NCBI RefSeq assembly: GCF_022095675.1
Contig: NZ_JAHYSG010000173.1
Span: forward strand, 1-17,867
From: Dactylosporangium sp. AC04546
GTDB taxonomy: Bacteria > Actinomycetota > Actinomycetes > Mycobacteriales > Micromonosporaceae
Length of the DNA stretch: 17,867 nt
Direction of reading: 5' to 3'
Shown here: piece by piece, positions 1-7,545 of the stretch
How positions within the stretch are numbered: position 1 is the first letter of the stretch
Layout: each line of letters begins with the position of its first letter
Made by a program: the position numbers and the translations under genes
Notes under the pieces: generated by a model
Databases searched by the model: none
Seen by the model: only the letters and a program-made list of their open reading frames with translations
Told to the model about the DNA's origin: nothing

Positions 1-345
1 GGCGGGGGCGGTGCGAAGGGGCGGCGGACGGCGACGCGCCGCGATGGGGCAACGGCCGGCGGCGCGGCGACCCGAAGGGCTGCAGCGCGGCGGTCCGCGA
101 GCGACGGGCAACGGGCGACGGGCGGATCGAGCAGCGAACGGCTCGAATCGCCGGCGTGCGGACCGCTCACCGAGCGGCGAGCGGCTCGGGCGCAGCAACG
201 CGGGCAGAGGCGGCCGGCAGAGCAACCGCGAGCGGCCCGAACCCAGCCGGGTCCGGGCCGCTCGACGGACGCGCAGGTGCGGCCGTGGCGAGCGGCCCGG
301 GCCACTCAGCCGGCGTGCGGCGGCAGCGACGGCGACGGCGACGGG
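1..345. other. Gene-free GC-rich stretch with degenerate short repeats
   Basis: I see no convincing gene here. The open frames are arginine-rich translations of low-complexity GC sequence and resemble no family I know. Short words recur: the 7-base word acgggca/g repeats three times at 104-124, gcgagcggc appears several times between 170 and 300, and ccggcgtgcgg appears near 151 and 311. The only clear structure is the hairpin at 229-264, listed separately, with a weaker relative at 290-307. The stretch is probably the 3' flank of the leftward WGR-domain gene. Confidence 0.6.
229..264. terminator. Strong hairpin, probable terminator of the WGR-domain gene
   Basis: The arms CGAGCGGCCCG (229-239) and CGGGCCGCTCG (254-264) are perfectly complementary over 11 pairs. 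After one A/C mismatch the stem continues with ACCC (241-244) pairing GGGT (249-252) around an AGCC loop. The hairpin lies about 80 bases past the stop codon of the minus-strand WGR gene. It has no long U-tract, which is common for actinobacterial terminators. It could also end a rightward transcript entering from outside the window. A related weaker stem, gagcggccc/gggccactc with one wobble pair, sits at 290-307, closer to the stop. Confidence 0.6.
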
Positions 346-1767
346 TCAGACGAGGCGGCGGATTTCGCCGTGCGTGCGGTAGAAGCCGCCGCGGGCGGAC
401 TCGCGGATGCCCGGGACGACGTAGCGGGCGCCGGAGTGGCGGATGTTCTTCGGGAACTGGACCTGCCAGTCCTGGTGGTAGCCGGACGTGACCACGCGGA
501 TGCGGAGGCGGCCGCCCTGATCGACGCATTCGAGGACGACGCCGTCGGCCGGGTCGGAGATCTCCTCGACCGTGGCGGACGGGGCGACGGACTCCATCGC
601 GCGCGGGGCCTTGACGTCGACATACTCCGGGACGACGCCCTGCTCGGCCGCGCGGACCGCCTCCTCGCTGGCGTCGATGCAGGCCAGCGAGCCGTCCGTG
701 GTGACGATGTAGAGCTTCTCGTCGTGATACTGCATCGAGTAGGCGCTGCCGCAGCCCGTGCCCAGCTTCCACAGGCGGTTGCCGGCGGCGTCGAAGCAGT
801 AGACCGAGGAGCGGTAGTCGCCGGCGAAGACGTAGCGGCCGTCGGGGGACGTCGCGTTGGAGAAGATCGTGGCGTCGCAGCGGTACGTGACGCCGGTCTT
901 GCCGTCCTTGCCGAAGGAGAGCACCGAGTTGGACGACATGCCGGCGTAGAGCATGTCGCGCTCCTGCCAGCCGAAGAGGACGGCGCCGGTGGTCGACTGG
1001 TGCCAGCGCTCGGCGCCGGTGCCCAGGTCGTAGCTGGTCACGCCGCCGCTCGTGCCGTGGTGGACGCCGGCGGCGTCGCAGCGGACCATCCAGCCGCTGG
1101 AGCCCTTGCTCTTCTTGCGCCAGAGGAACTCGTCCTCGTGGTCGATGGCGCAGACGCCGCCCTTGTCGTCGGAGACGCCGAGGACGCCGTCGTAGATGTC
1201 GAGCCAGTAGATGTCGATGTCGGGGGCGATCGCGTAGGCCAGGCGCGGGACCTTGCCGGTCAGGTCGTAGACGTTGCCGTCGTCGCAGCCGGCATAGATC
1301 CACTGGTCGTCGGCGACGATGCACTTGACGCCGTCGGGCAGCTGGAACTGCCGATCGACCGTCGCGTCGTGCTTGAGCACGGTGATCGTGCCCTTCTCGT
1401 TGCCGACCATGCACACGTCGTCGTTGATGAAGATGCCGAACGCGGGGGCGCCCGAGCGGTACTTCCACAGCACCGGCGCGGTCTTCGACGTCGACCGCTG
1501 GCTCTGGATGACCCGCCGCGTCACCGACCGGGGCGCCCGCTGGCCCTCGACGGCCGGCGCGTAGCCCTTGCGGACCTTCTCACCGATCTTCTTCTGGGCG
1601 TCGGCCTGCGCCTTGGTCGCGTCGGCATAGGATGTCGTCTTGCTCTGGCCGGCGTCGCCGATCCGCCCATACCGAATCGTGATCTCGTTGCCGTCTACGG
1701 TGACCTCGTAGAACTTGTGCGCGCTTCCGGCGTCCTCGGACAGTTCGAGATACGTGGTCTGGGGCAT
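346..1767 (-). CDS. WGR domain plus PQQ-like beta-propeller protein
   Basis: This is a 473-residue, apparently cytoplasmic protein with no signal peptide. Residues 1-75 form a WGR-type domain, with YGRIG (33-37) in place of the usual WGR core and the typical follow-on helix rich in K, A and D. Residues about 98-390 are repeating strands of the PQQ-like/WD-like propeller type, with motifs such as VLWKYRSG, YCFDAAGNRLWKL and CIDASEEAV. The last 66 residues (about 408-473) form a separate module ending QDWQVQFPKNIR...GARYVVPGIRESARGGFYR. WGR domains are known from PARP and MolR-like proteins and bind nucleic acid in PARPs. The role here is unknown. I chose the ATG at 1767 because an AGGAAGG ribosome-binding site (1779-1785) precedes it and the WGR domain begins at once. 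A longer frame upstream is not protein-like. It is divergent from the DUF389 gene. Confidence 0.85.
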   Translation of the reverse strand: MPQTTYLELSEDAGSAHKFYEVTVDGNEITIRYGRIGDAGQSKTTSYADATKAQADAQKKIGEKVRKGYAPAVEGQRAPRSVTRRVIQSQRSTSKTAPVLWKYRSGAPAFGIFINDDVCMVGNEKGTITVLKHDATVDRQFQLPDGVKCIVADDQWIYAGCDDGNVYDLTGKVPRLAYAIAPDIDIYWLDIYDGVLGVSDDKGGVCAIDHEDEFLWRKKSKGSSGWMVRCDAAGVHHGTSGGVTSYDLGTGAERWHQSTTGAVLFGWQERDMLYAGMSSNSVLSFGKDGKTGVTYRCDATIFSNATSPDGRYVFAGDYRSSVYCFDAAGNRLWKLGTGCGSAYSMQYHDEKLYIVTTDGSLACIDASEEAVRAAEQGVVPEYVDVKAPRAMESVAPSATVEEISDPADGVVLECVDQGGRLRIRVVTSGYHQDWQVQFPKNIRHSGARYVVPGIRESARGGFYRTHGEIRRLV

Positions 1768-1843
1768 CGGTCGACAAACCTTCCTAGAGGGGGATCGAAG
1801 GGGCGGCGTCAGCCTAGCGACCGGGTACGACAAAATCTCATCC
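1768..1843. promoter_or_regulatory. Divergent promoter region, WGR gene / DUF389 gene
   Basis: This 76-base gap separates two divergent genes. Toward the minus strand, TAGGCT (1811-1816 on the complement) is a possible -10 box, followed by a short leader with AGGAAGG (1779-1785 on the complement) as ribosome-binding site. Toward the plus strand, CAAAAT (1831-1836) lies exactly 7 bases before the GTG start at 1844, the spacing expected for a leaderless transcript. I see no good -35 box for either. Confidence 0.4.
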
Positions 1844-2764
1844 GTGCTGCATCTGAGGCTCATCACCCCGCCCGGCGACACCGACAAGGTCGTCGACCTG
1901 CTCACCGTGGAGGCCGGCGCGACGAACCTCGTCGTGCTCCCGAACGCGGGACGGCAGCCCGAGGGCGACGTCGTCATGTGCGACGTCGTGCGCGAGGCCG
2001 GCAGCCCCGTGCTCGCGAAACTCAAGGCCATGGGCATCCACGAGCACGGCTCGATCGCCATTGAGAACGTCGACGTGGCGCTCGGAACCCGTGCAAAGAG
2101 CGCCGCCGACGCCGCGCCCGGGCTCGCCGCCGACGCCGTGGTCTGGGACGAGATCGAGCAGAAGACCGGCGAGGAGACCGACCTCTCCGGCACGTACCTG
2201 CTGATGCTCGGCATCGCGACCATCATCGCCGGCATCGGCGTACTGCTCGACCAGCCCATCCTCATCGTCGGCGCGATGGTCGTCGGCCCGGAGTTCGGCC
2301 CGCTCGCCGCCCTGTGCGTCGGTATCGTCCGGGCCCGAACGACAGCGGTACGGAGGGCGCTGACGGCCCTCGGTGTCGGGTTCCCGATCGCGATCGCGGC
2401 GACGATCGTCAACACCTGGCTGCTCGACCTGATCGGCCTGGTCGACCGGGGCATGCTGCTACGCGACCGGCCGCTCACCGACTTCATCTGGCAGCCCGAC
2501 GCGTTCTCCTGGATCGTCGGCTTCTTCGCCGGCATCGCCGGCATGCTCTCGCTGACCAGTTCGAAGGCCGGGCCGCTGATCGGCGTGCTGATCTCGGTGA
2601 CGACCGTGCCGGCGGCGGCGAACGTCGCGGCCGCCCTGGCCTACGGCGTGTGGCACGAGGCCTGGGGCTCGACAGTCCAGCTGTTCCTGAACCTCACCGC
2701 GATCGTCGTCGCCGGGGTGCTCACCCTGCTCGCCCAGCGCTGGTGGTGGCGCCGTCGTGTCTGA
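1844..2764 (+). CDS. DUF389 family integral membrane protein
   Basis: This 306-residue protein has a soluble N-terminal part (about 1-112) beginning LHLRLITPPGDTDKVVDLL. It is followed by about six hydrophobic segments (roughly 117-135, 138-162, 173-198, 222-237, 243-267 and 278-297) and an arginine/tryptophan-rich tail. The segment IVGAMVVGPEFGPLAALC (141-158) matches the conserved GAM-hxxP core of DUF389 proteins. Their function is not established, so transport is only a guess. I chose the GTG at 1844 because the family N-terminus starts there and CAAAAT sits 7 bases upstream. A more upstream start would add residues that do not look conserved and would run into the divergent gene's promoter. 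The gene overlaps the next start by 8 bases, which implies translational coupling with the Rsm22-like gene. Confidence 0.88.
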   Translation: MLHLRLITPPGDTDKVVDLLTVEAGATNLVVLPNAGRQPEGDVVMCDVVREAGSPVLAKLKAMGIHEHGSIAIENVDVALGTRAKSAADAAPGLAADAVVWDEIEQKTGEETDLSGTYLLMLGIATIIAGIGVLLDQPILIVGAMVVGPEFGPLAALCVGIVRARTTAVRRALTALGVGFPIAIAATIVNTWLLDLIGLVDRGMLLRDRPLTDFIWQPDAFSWIVGFFAGIAGMLSLTSSKAGPLIGVLISVTTVPAAANVAAALAYGVWHEAWGSTVQLFLNLTAIVVAGVLTLLAQRWWWRRRV

Positions 2765-3701
2765 CCTGCGGGAAGCCCTCGACGCCCTCCTGGAGGACGT
2801 GCCCCCGGCGCGCCTGGCCGACTCGGTCCAGCGGCTGATCACGGTGTACCGCAGCGGCCTCCCGGCCGGCGAGCCGCTGCTGCGCAACATGGTCGACGCG
2901 ACCGCGTACGCCGCCTACCGGATGCCGGCCACGCACGCCGCCGTCGCGAAGGCCCTCGCGATGCTGCCGCCGATCGAGCCGCGCAGCCTCCTCGACGTCG
3001 GCGGCGGGACCGGCGCGGCGACGTGGGCGGCCGTCGGCGCCTTCGGGCCGCTCGACGCGACGGTGCTCGACCAGGTGCCGGAGGCGCTGCGGCTCGGCGA
3101 GCGGATCGCGAAGGGCCGGCTGGCCGCGCAGTGGCGGGAGTGGCACCTCGGCGAGCCGCTGACCGAGGCCGACCTGATCACGGTGTCGTACCTCATGACC
3201 GAGCTGACCGAGGACGACCAGCGCGCGCTGGTGGCCGCGGCCGGCGCCGCCGCACGGCAGGCATTGGTCATCGTCGAACCCGGGACGCCTGAGGGGTACC
3301 GCCGGATCCTCAAGGCCAGGGACGAGCTCATGGCCGCCGGATGGACCGTCGCGGCGCCCTGCCCGCACCAGGGCACCTGCGGGATGGTGGGCAAGGACTG
3401 GTGCCACTTCTCGGCCCGGATCAACCGCTCGGCGCTGCACCGGCGGCTCAAGGACGCGCGGCTGGGCCACGAGGACGAGAAGTTCTCCTTCGTCGCCGTC
3501 ACCAGGGGCGGGAACGACGTGACGGGACGGGTCGTGCGCCACCCCGCGTTCCGCAAGGGGCTGGTCACGCTGCAGGTGTGCCAGCCGGACACCACGGTCG
3601 GGCCGGTGCTGGTGCCGAAGCGGGAGGGTGCGCGGTACAAGGCGGCCAGAGACGCGGAATGGGGCGACCAATGGCCGCCCCATTCCGATGATGCCGAGTG
3701 A
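2757..3701 (+). CDS. Rsm22-family ribosomal small-subunit methyltransferase-like protein
   Basis: This 314-residue protein resembles the mitochondrial Rsm22/METTL17 and bacterial Rsm22 family, which associates with the ribosomal small subunit. It has a SAM-binding motif LLDVGGGTGAATW (78-90) and VIVEPGTPEGYRRIL (171-185). The family cysteine signature is CPHQGTC (202-208) plus DWCHFS (214-219), followed by EDEKFSF (239-245). Cysteines 202, 208, 216 and probably 275 fit the four iron-sulfur ligands described for METTL17. Whether bacterial members methylate rRNA is not settled. The start is GTG within GTGTCTGA, overlapping the end of the DUF389 gene. The stop codon touches the stop of the convergent cellulase gene, and a perfect hairpin lies inside the last codons. 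Confidence 0.9.
   Translation: MSDLREALDALLEDVPPARLADSVQRLITVYRSGLPAGEPLLRNMVDATAYAAYRMPATHAAVAKALAMLPPIEPRSLLDVGGGTGAATWAAVGAFGPLDATVLDQVPEALRLGERIAKGRLAAQWREWHLGEPLTEADLITVSYLMTELTEDDQRALVAAAGAAARQALVIVEPGTPEGYRRILKARDELMAAGWTVAAPCPHQGTCGMVGKDWCHFSARINRSALHRRLKDARLGHEDEKFSFVAVTRGGNDVTGRVVRHPAFRKGLVTLQVCQPDTTVGPVLVPKREGARYKAARDAEWGDQWPPHSDDAE
3655..3687. terminator. 12-bp perfect hairpin between convergent genes, inside the Rsm22-like 3' end
   Basis: CGGAATGGGGCG (3655-3666) and CGCCCCATTCCG (3676-3687) are perfectly complementary around a 9-base loop. For the leftward cellulase gene the stem begins 14 bases past the stop codon, an ordinary terminator position. For the rightward Rsm22-like gene the stem lies before the stop codon at 3699-3701 and encodes part of its C-terminus. 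No U-tract is present on either strand. Confidence 0.65.
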
Positions 3702-5546
3702 CTACGAGTTGTCCGCCACGAAGGACGAGACGTAGGCCAGCGCCGAGTTCCAGTTGATGGTGAGCTCGTTCGTCGACCACGACTTGATGTCGTCCATGTA
3801 GCACAGCTGCGGCTTGCAGCCCTTCAGCGCCGCCGAGGCGACCTCGTCCTGCAGCTGCGAGTTGGGGCCGCCGGCCAGGGTGCCGCGCGGCGGGTTCGGC
3901 AGCTTCGGGTCGAGCTGGTGCGCGTACCAGCGGCTGTGCTGGTTCTTCGACGCCTTCTCGCCGTAGCCGGTCACGTACGACTGGTTCAGCGCGTTGCGGC
4001 CGAACAGGTAGTCCATGCCGGACAGGACGCCGTCGCGGTACTGCTGCTTGCCGGTCAGGTCGAAGGCGGTGGCCACGACGGCCAGGTTGTTCAGGATCTG
4101 CGCGTTCGAGGCCCAGTCGTACCCGTTGCTCGGCGCGTACGGCTGGCCGTACGCCTGGTCCGCGATCACCTTCAGGTAGCGGTCGGCGCCGGCGACCACG
4201 GACTGGCGGACCTTGTCGCGGTCGGCGAGCTTGCTGTCGACGGTCGCCAGGTCGAGGCGGCCCAGCGCGGCGGTGTTCTGCCAGTCGAAGGCGCGGTCGA
4301 ACACGTCGGCCTTGTGGACCGGCGAGCTCGTCACGTCCGTCGAGTACTGCTTGTCACCGGTGGTGAGGTACAGCTCGGCGGCGGCCCAGTAGAACTCGTC
4401 GGAGACGTTCCAGTCGCCGTAGGCGCCGCCGCCGACCCCGTCGGCGTCCGAGGCCATCAGGCCGGGGTTGGCCTTGGCGGCCGTGTACGCCTTCTTCGCC
4501 GACGCGAGCAGCTTGGCCGAGTAGTCCTTGTCGTACTCGGCGAAGACGCGGGCGCCCTGGGCCGCGGCCGCGGCCAGGTTCAGCGTCGCCGCGGTCGACG
4601 GCGGCTTGAGCTGGCGCTGCTGCGGGTCGGCGGCCGGGTCCATCGGCAGGCCGGTCCAGGCCACGTCGTGGATCTTGTGGTGGGCCATGCCGGCGAGCTT
4701 CTCACCGTCCGGCACCTGCATCTTCATGAGGAAGTCGAGCTCCCAGCGCGCCTCGTCGAGCACGTCGGGGGTCTTGCCGCCCTGCTCCGGCAGGCGGAGC
4801 TCGCGGGCCTTCGACGCCTTCGGCGCGCGCTCGTAGGTGCTCAGCAGCTGCGCGACCGAGATGCCGCCGTTGACGACGTACTTGCCGTGGTCACCGGCGT
4901 CGTACCAGCCGCCCGTGACGTCGAGGGTGTAGTTGCAGCTGCCCGGCGCGCACGGGACCTTGGTGTCGCCGCCGTTGGGGGTGTCGGCGGTGTGGCCCGC
5001 CTTGCGGCCGTAGCCGGGCGCGATCTTGTCGTCGATCGCGATGCCGGAGCGCTGCGGGTAGAAGAAGGACAGCGAGTCGACGCTGAGCTGCTTGTACGCC
5101 TTGGGGTCGAGGTCGAACGGCAGGCTGGCCTTGCCGTCCACCTCCAGCGTGTAGGTGGAGCCTTCGGCTCGGTAGTCGCTGAAGTCCACGACGTGCGTGT
5201 TCTGGCCGGAGCTGGCGTCCATGCCCTTCGGCTGTGACTCGCCGGAGGCGACGACCTTGCCCGCCTTGTCCTTGAGCTGCCAGGCCAGCGGCTGGCTGGA
5301 GTCCGAGATGACCGTGGCCCGCTTCGGGCCGTCCGGCAGGTAGCCGACCTGGTTGACCCGGACCGGCGTGTCCGGGATCGAGTCCGGGGTGGCCGGGAAT
5401 GCGTAGGCACTGCCGTCGTTGGACCCGGTACCGGGGAGTCCGCCGTCGTTGCCGGCGAACGCGATGGGCAGGGCCACCGCGGGAACCGCCACGATCGCCG
5501 CGATTGCGGCCATCCGGGCTTTGCGCGAAAGGGCAGGCAGGCGCAC
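3702..5546 (-). CDS. Secreted GH9 cellulase (endoglucanase) with N-terminal Ig-like domain
   Basis: This 614-residue secreted enzyme is predicted to cleave beta-1,4-glucan. A signal peptide (about 1-31: a basic RKAR, a hydrophobic core, then AFA) is followed by a short Gly/Ser-rich spacer. A CelD_N-type Ig-like domain (about 60-148; [18 protein letters not shown]) comes next, then the GH9 (alpha/alpha)6 barrel. Catalytic motifs are visible: [10 protein letters not shown] (214-223) with Asp216 and Asp219, QHSRW (536-540) with the conserved His, and [13 protein letters not shown] (591-603) with Glu594 as likely general acid. There is no carbohydrate-binding module. The GTG start is preceded by AGGAGA (5551-5556 on the complement) four bases away, and the signal peptide begins there. 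A CRP-like site lies 135 bases upstream. The gene ends directly against the Rsm22-like gene. Confidence 0.93.
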   Translation of the reverse strand: MRLPALSRKARMAAIAAIVAVPAVALPIAFAGNDGGLPGTGSNDGSAYAFPATPDSIPDTPVRVNQVGYLPDGPKRATVISDSSQPLAWQLKDKAGKVVASGESQPKGMDASSGQNTHVVDFSDYRAEGSTYTLEVDGKASLPFDLDPKAYKQLSVDSLSFFYPQRSGIAIDDKIAPGYGRKAGHTADTPNGGDTKVPCAPGSCNYTLDVTGGWYDAGDHGKYVVNGGISVAQLLSTYERAPKASKARELRLPEQGGKTPDVLDEARWELDFLMKMQVPDGEKLAGMAHHKIHDVAWTGLPMDPAADPQQRQLKPPSTAATLNLAAAAAQGARVFAEYDKDYSAKLLASAKKAYTAAKANPGLMASDADGVGGGAYGDWNVSDEFYWAAAELYLTTGDKQYSTDVTSSPVHKADVFDRAFDWQNTAALGRLDLATVDSKLADRDKVRQSVVAGADRYLKVIADQAYGQPYAPSNGYDWASNAQILNNLAVVATAFDLTGKQQYRDGVLSGMDYLFGRNALNQSYVTGYGEKASKNQHSRWYAHQLDPKLPNPPRGTLAGGPNSQLQDEVASAALKGCKPQLCYMDDIKSWSTNELTINWNSALAYVSSFVADNS

Positions 5547-5680
5547 CAGCTCTCCTAGTGGGATCGGTTGCGAGGGAGGTCGCTCGGGGTCACACCCAGG
5601 GGATAAATCGGGTGATAGCCGTTGCGTTCGGGCGAACCTACCGGGACCCCGGACGGGCAAATAGGACTTATCGGCGACAA

Positions 5681-5696
5681 TGTGACCTGGGCCACA
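5681..5696. promoter_or_regulatory. CRP-type (cAMP receptor protein family) binding site
   Basis: TGTGACCTGGGCCACA matches the classical CRP consensus TGTGA-N6-TCACA at 9 of 10 specified bases, with one T-to-C change in the right half. It lies in the divergent gap between the GH9 cellulase (start at 5546) and the SRPBCC gene (start at 5782). Actinobacterial CRP/GlxR proteins recognise this same consensus and often act on carbon-use genes. That makes the cellulase the likelier target. Confidence 0.5.
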
Positions 5697-5763
5697 CCTC
5701 GCGGCGGCGGATGGCACGTTTCCTCGTACAGATGAGGGAGGGGAGTTTGCGCAGGTCGCGTGT

Positions 5764-5783
5764 ATATGCTTCGCTGGGCATAT
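5764..5783. promoter_or_regulatory. AT-rich dyad overlapping the SRPBCC start codon
   Basis: ATATGC (5764-5769) and GCATAT (5778-5783) form a perfect inverted repeat with an 8-base spacer. The second arm overlaps the ATG at 5782. It directly follows gtgt, so the sequence GTGTATAT resembles half of the TGTATACA palindromes in front of the PadR gene. It could be a repressor operator, or an RNA hairpin hiding the start codon if the transcript begins upstream. The TATGCT inside it could be a -10 box. Confidence 0.35.
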
Positions 5784-6303
5784 GAACTTCGACCCTGGAC
5801 CACCCGCCGAGGTGGCTTACCGGTCCACCGACGACGGCCGGTGGACGCTGCGCTTCGCCCGCGACCTGCGCCACCCGCCCGCCCGGGTCTGGCGCACCCT
5901 GACCGAGCCGGACCTGCTCGCGCAGTGGGCCCCGTTCACCGCCGATCGCGATCTCGGGACACCCGGGCCGGCGACGCTGACGATGATCGACGGCGAGGTG
6001 GCGGTCCCGCTGGACGCCGTGGTCACGTCCGTCGAGGCGCCGAGGATCCTGCAGTACACCTGGGGAGAGGATCTTCTCCGCTGGGAGCTCGTGGCGACGG
6101 GCGAGGGAACGCGCCTCACGCTCTGGCACACGCTCGCCGACCGGGACTTCGTCTCGAAGGTCGCCGCCGGCTGGCACCAGTGCGTGCGGGTCATGGAGCT
6201 ACTGCTCGACGGCACCCCGCATCCGCCGGTCCGCGGCTCGGACGCGCTCAACTACGGCTGGGCCTCGCTGGAGGACTTCTACCGGACGGCGCTCTCTACA
6301 TAA
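5782..6303 (+). CDS. SRPBCC / AHSA1-like ligand-binding domain protein
   Basis: This 173-residue protein has the START/AHSA1 layout: [34 protein letters not shown] (about 19-52), a beta-rich middle including [17 protein letters not shown] (88-104), TRLTLWHTL (110-118), and a C-terminal helix with [15 protein letters not shown] (130-144). Proteins of this fold bind small hydrophobic ligands, and no catalytic residues can be assigned. In actinomycetes such genes are often next to small transcriptional regulators, and here a PadR gene follows after 43 bases. No ribosome-binding site is visible, but a dyad covers the start. It may be co-regulated with the PadR/ABC module, though it could equally be an independent gene. 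Confidence 0.85.
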   Translation: MNFDPGPPAEVAYRSTDDGRWTLRFARDLRHPPARVWRTLTEPDLLAQWAPFTADRDLGTPGPATLTMIDGEVAVPLDAVVTSVEAPRILQYTWGEDLLRWELVATGEGTRLTLWHTLADRDFVSKVAAGWHQCVRVMELLLDGTPHPPVRGSDALNYGWASLEDFYRTALST

Positions 6304-6304
6304 G

Positions 6305-6328
6305 GTGTATACACAGCATGTATACATG
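6305..6328. promoter_or_regulatory. Tandem TGTATACA palindromes, probable PadR operator
   Basis: GTGTATACAC (6305-6314) and CATGTATACATG (6317-6328) are perfect palindromes sharing the core TGTATACA, with centres 13 bases apart. They lie immediately upstream of the -10-like TAGAGT of the PadR gene, across the expected -35 region. Binding would therefore block transcription. PadR-family repressors commonly bind AT-rich inverted repeats in front of their own genes, so autoregulation is the natural reading. The region is strikingly AT-rich compared with its surroundings. Confidence 0.7.
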
Positions 6329-6333
6329 TCGTG

Positions 6334-6339
6334 TAGAGT
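6334..6339 (+). promoter_or_regulatory. -10 box of a probable leaderless padR transcript
   Basis: TAGAGT fits the actinobacterial TANNNT -10 pattern. It is followed by exactly 7 bases before the ATG at 6347, so transcription would begin at the start codon. No ribosome-binding site is present, which agrees with a leaderless mRNA. The -35 region is occupied by the tandem palindromes. Confidence 0.5.
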
Positions 6340-6346
6340 GCTTGGC

Positions 6347-6871
6347 ATGTCCATCGGTCAAGCGTTCCTGGGGCTGCTCGAGTCCCAGCCGCGACACGGT
6401 TACGACCTGAAGCGGGCCTATGACGAGCGGTTCGGCGCCGACCGGCCGCTCGCCTACGGCCAGGTGTATGCCACGCTCTCCCGCCTGCTGAAGCACGGCT
6501 TCGTGACGGTCGACGGGGTCGAGCCCGGCGAGGGTCCCGACCGCAAGCGGTATGCCATCACCCCGGCCGGCGTGGCCGACATCGAGCGATGGCTCGGGCA
6601 GCCCGAGAAGCCCGAGCCGTATCTGCAGAGTGTGCTCTACACGAAGGTCGTGCTCGCGCTGCTCACCGAGCGGCCGGCGGCCGAGCTGCTCGACACCCAG
6701 CGCGACGAGCACCTGCGGCTGATGCGCGAGCTGACCCGGCGCAAGGCCGACGGCGACCTGACCGACCAGCTCATCTGCGACCACGCGCTGTTCCACCTCG
6801 AGGCCGACCTGCGCTGGCTGGAGCTCACCGCCGCGCGCCTCGACGAGCTGGCGAAGCAGGTGCGGTCATGA
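6347..6871 (+). CDS. PadR family transcriptional regulator
   Basis: This 174-residue protein has an N-terminal winged helix (about 1-80): MSIGQAFLGLLESQPRHGYDLKRAYDERF, then LAYGQVYATLSRLLKHGFV and the wing GPDRKRYAITPAG. The GYDLK and YxTLxRL motifs are typical of PadR. The C-terminal half (about 85-174) is a helical, charged dimerisation region of the Vir_act_alpha_C kind. PadR proteins usually repress neighbouring efflux genes and themselves until a ligand binds. I prefer the ATG at 6347 over an in-frame one upstream because the domain begins there and the upstream codons lie inside the operator. The stop overlaps the start of the ABC ATPase (ATGA), so the three genes form one operon. Confidence 0.93.
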   Translation: MSIGQAFLGLLESQPRHGYDLKRAYDERFGADRPLAYGQVYATLSRLLKHGFVTVDGVEPGEGPDRKRYAITPAGVADIERWLGQPEKPEPYLQSVLYTKVVLALLTERPAAELLDTQRDEHLRLMRELTRRKADGDLTDQLICDHALFHLEADLRWLELTAARLDELAKQVRS

Positions 6872-7545
6872 CGGCACTGCTCGCGGCCGAGGAGCTGACC
6901 AAGACGTTCGGCAGCACGCCGGCGCTGGCCGGGGCGTCGATGTCGGTCGCCGCCGGCGAGATCGTCGCGGTGATGGGGCCGTCCGGCTCGGGGAAGTCGA
7001 CGCTGCTGCACTGCCTGGCCGGGATCGTGCGGCCCGACGCGGGCGTGGTGCGGTATCGCGACCAGGAGCTGTCGGCCATGTCCGACACCCGGCGCAGTGC
7101 GCTGCGGCGCGGCGAGTTCGGGTTCGTGTTCCAGTTCGGGCAGCTCGTGCCTGAGCTGACCTGCGTGGAGAACGTGGCGCTGCCGCTGCGGCTCGACGGG
7201 GTGCGCCGCCGGGAGGCGCAGCGGCGGGCGGCCGAGTGGCTGGCCCGGCTGGAGATCGACCATGTGGCCGGCAAGCGGCCGGGCGAGGTGTCCGGTGGCG
7301 AGGGGCAGCGGGTCGCGGTGGCCCGGGCGCTGGTCACCGGGGCACGGGTGGTGTTCGCCGACGAGCCGACCGGGGCGCTCGACTCGCTCAACGGTGAGCG
7401 GGTCATGAAGCTGTTCACGGCCGCGGCCCGCGACAGCGGCGCCGCCGTGGTGCTGGTGACGCACGAGCCGCGGGTCGCCGCCTACTCCGACCGCGAGGTC
7501 GTCGTCCGCGACGGCAAGGCCCTCGACCTGGCGCGGGCGGCATGA
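6868..7545 (+). CDS. ABC transporter ATP-binding protein (MacB/LolD/BceA type)
   Basis: This 225-residue nucleotide-binding subunit shows all the key motifs. They are Walker A GPSGSGKST (37-45), the Q-loop around VFQFGQ (87-92), signature VSGGEGQR (141-148), Walker B VVFADEP (161-167), the D-loop ALDS (170-173) and the switch His199 in VLVTHE. The signature has Glu where the classical LSGGQ has Gln, a variation that is common in this subfamily. The sequence class pairs with FtsX-type permeases in peptide or drug export and lipoprotein release. The start overlaps the padR stop and the stop overlaps the permease start (ATGA both times), so the operon is translationally coupled. Confidence 0.95.
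   Translation: MTALLAAEELTKTFGSTPALAGASMSVAAGEIVAVMGPSGSGKSTLLHCLAGIVRPDAGVVRYRDQELSAMSDTRRSALRRGEFGFVFQFGQLVPELTCVENVALPLRLDGVRRREAQRRAAEWLARLEIDHVAGKRPGEVSGGEGQRVAVARALVTGARVVFADEPTGALDSLNGERVMKLFTAAARDSGAAVVLVTHEPRVAAYSDREVVVRDGKALDLARAA

Noticed and set aside
1768..2544. Upstream extension of the WGR gene on the minus strand
   Set aside because: The frame stays open, but it is antisense to the DUF389 gene and Ser/Thr/Arg-rich. The WGR domain and ribosome-binding site place the start at 1767.
3918..5237. Long plus-strand open frame inside the cellulase gene
   Set aside because: It is a shadow of a GH9 gene with intact catalytic motifs, caused by high GC and lack of stops.
5626..5637. GTTCGGGCGAAC as a LexA/SOS box
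   Set aside because: The actinobacterial SOS box has the arms in the opposite order (CGAAC...GTTCG). This dyad is reversed and close to neither gene start.
5547..5781. c-di-AMP (ydaO) riboswitch upstream of the secreted cellulase
   Set aside because: Secreted hydrolases in actinomycetes sometimes carry one, but I could not align the conserved core blocks on the minus strand. A covariance-model search would settle it.
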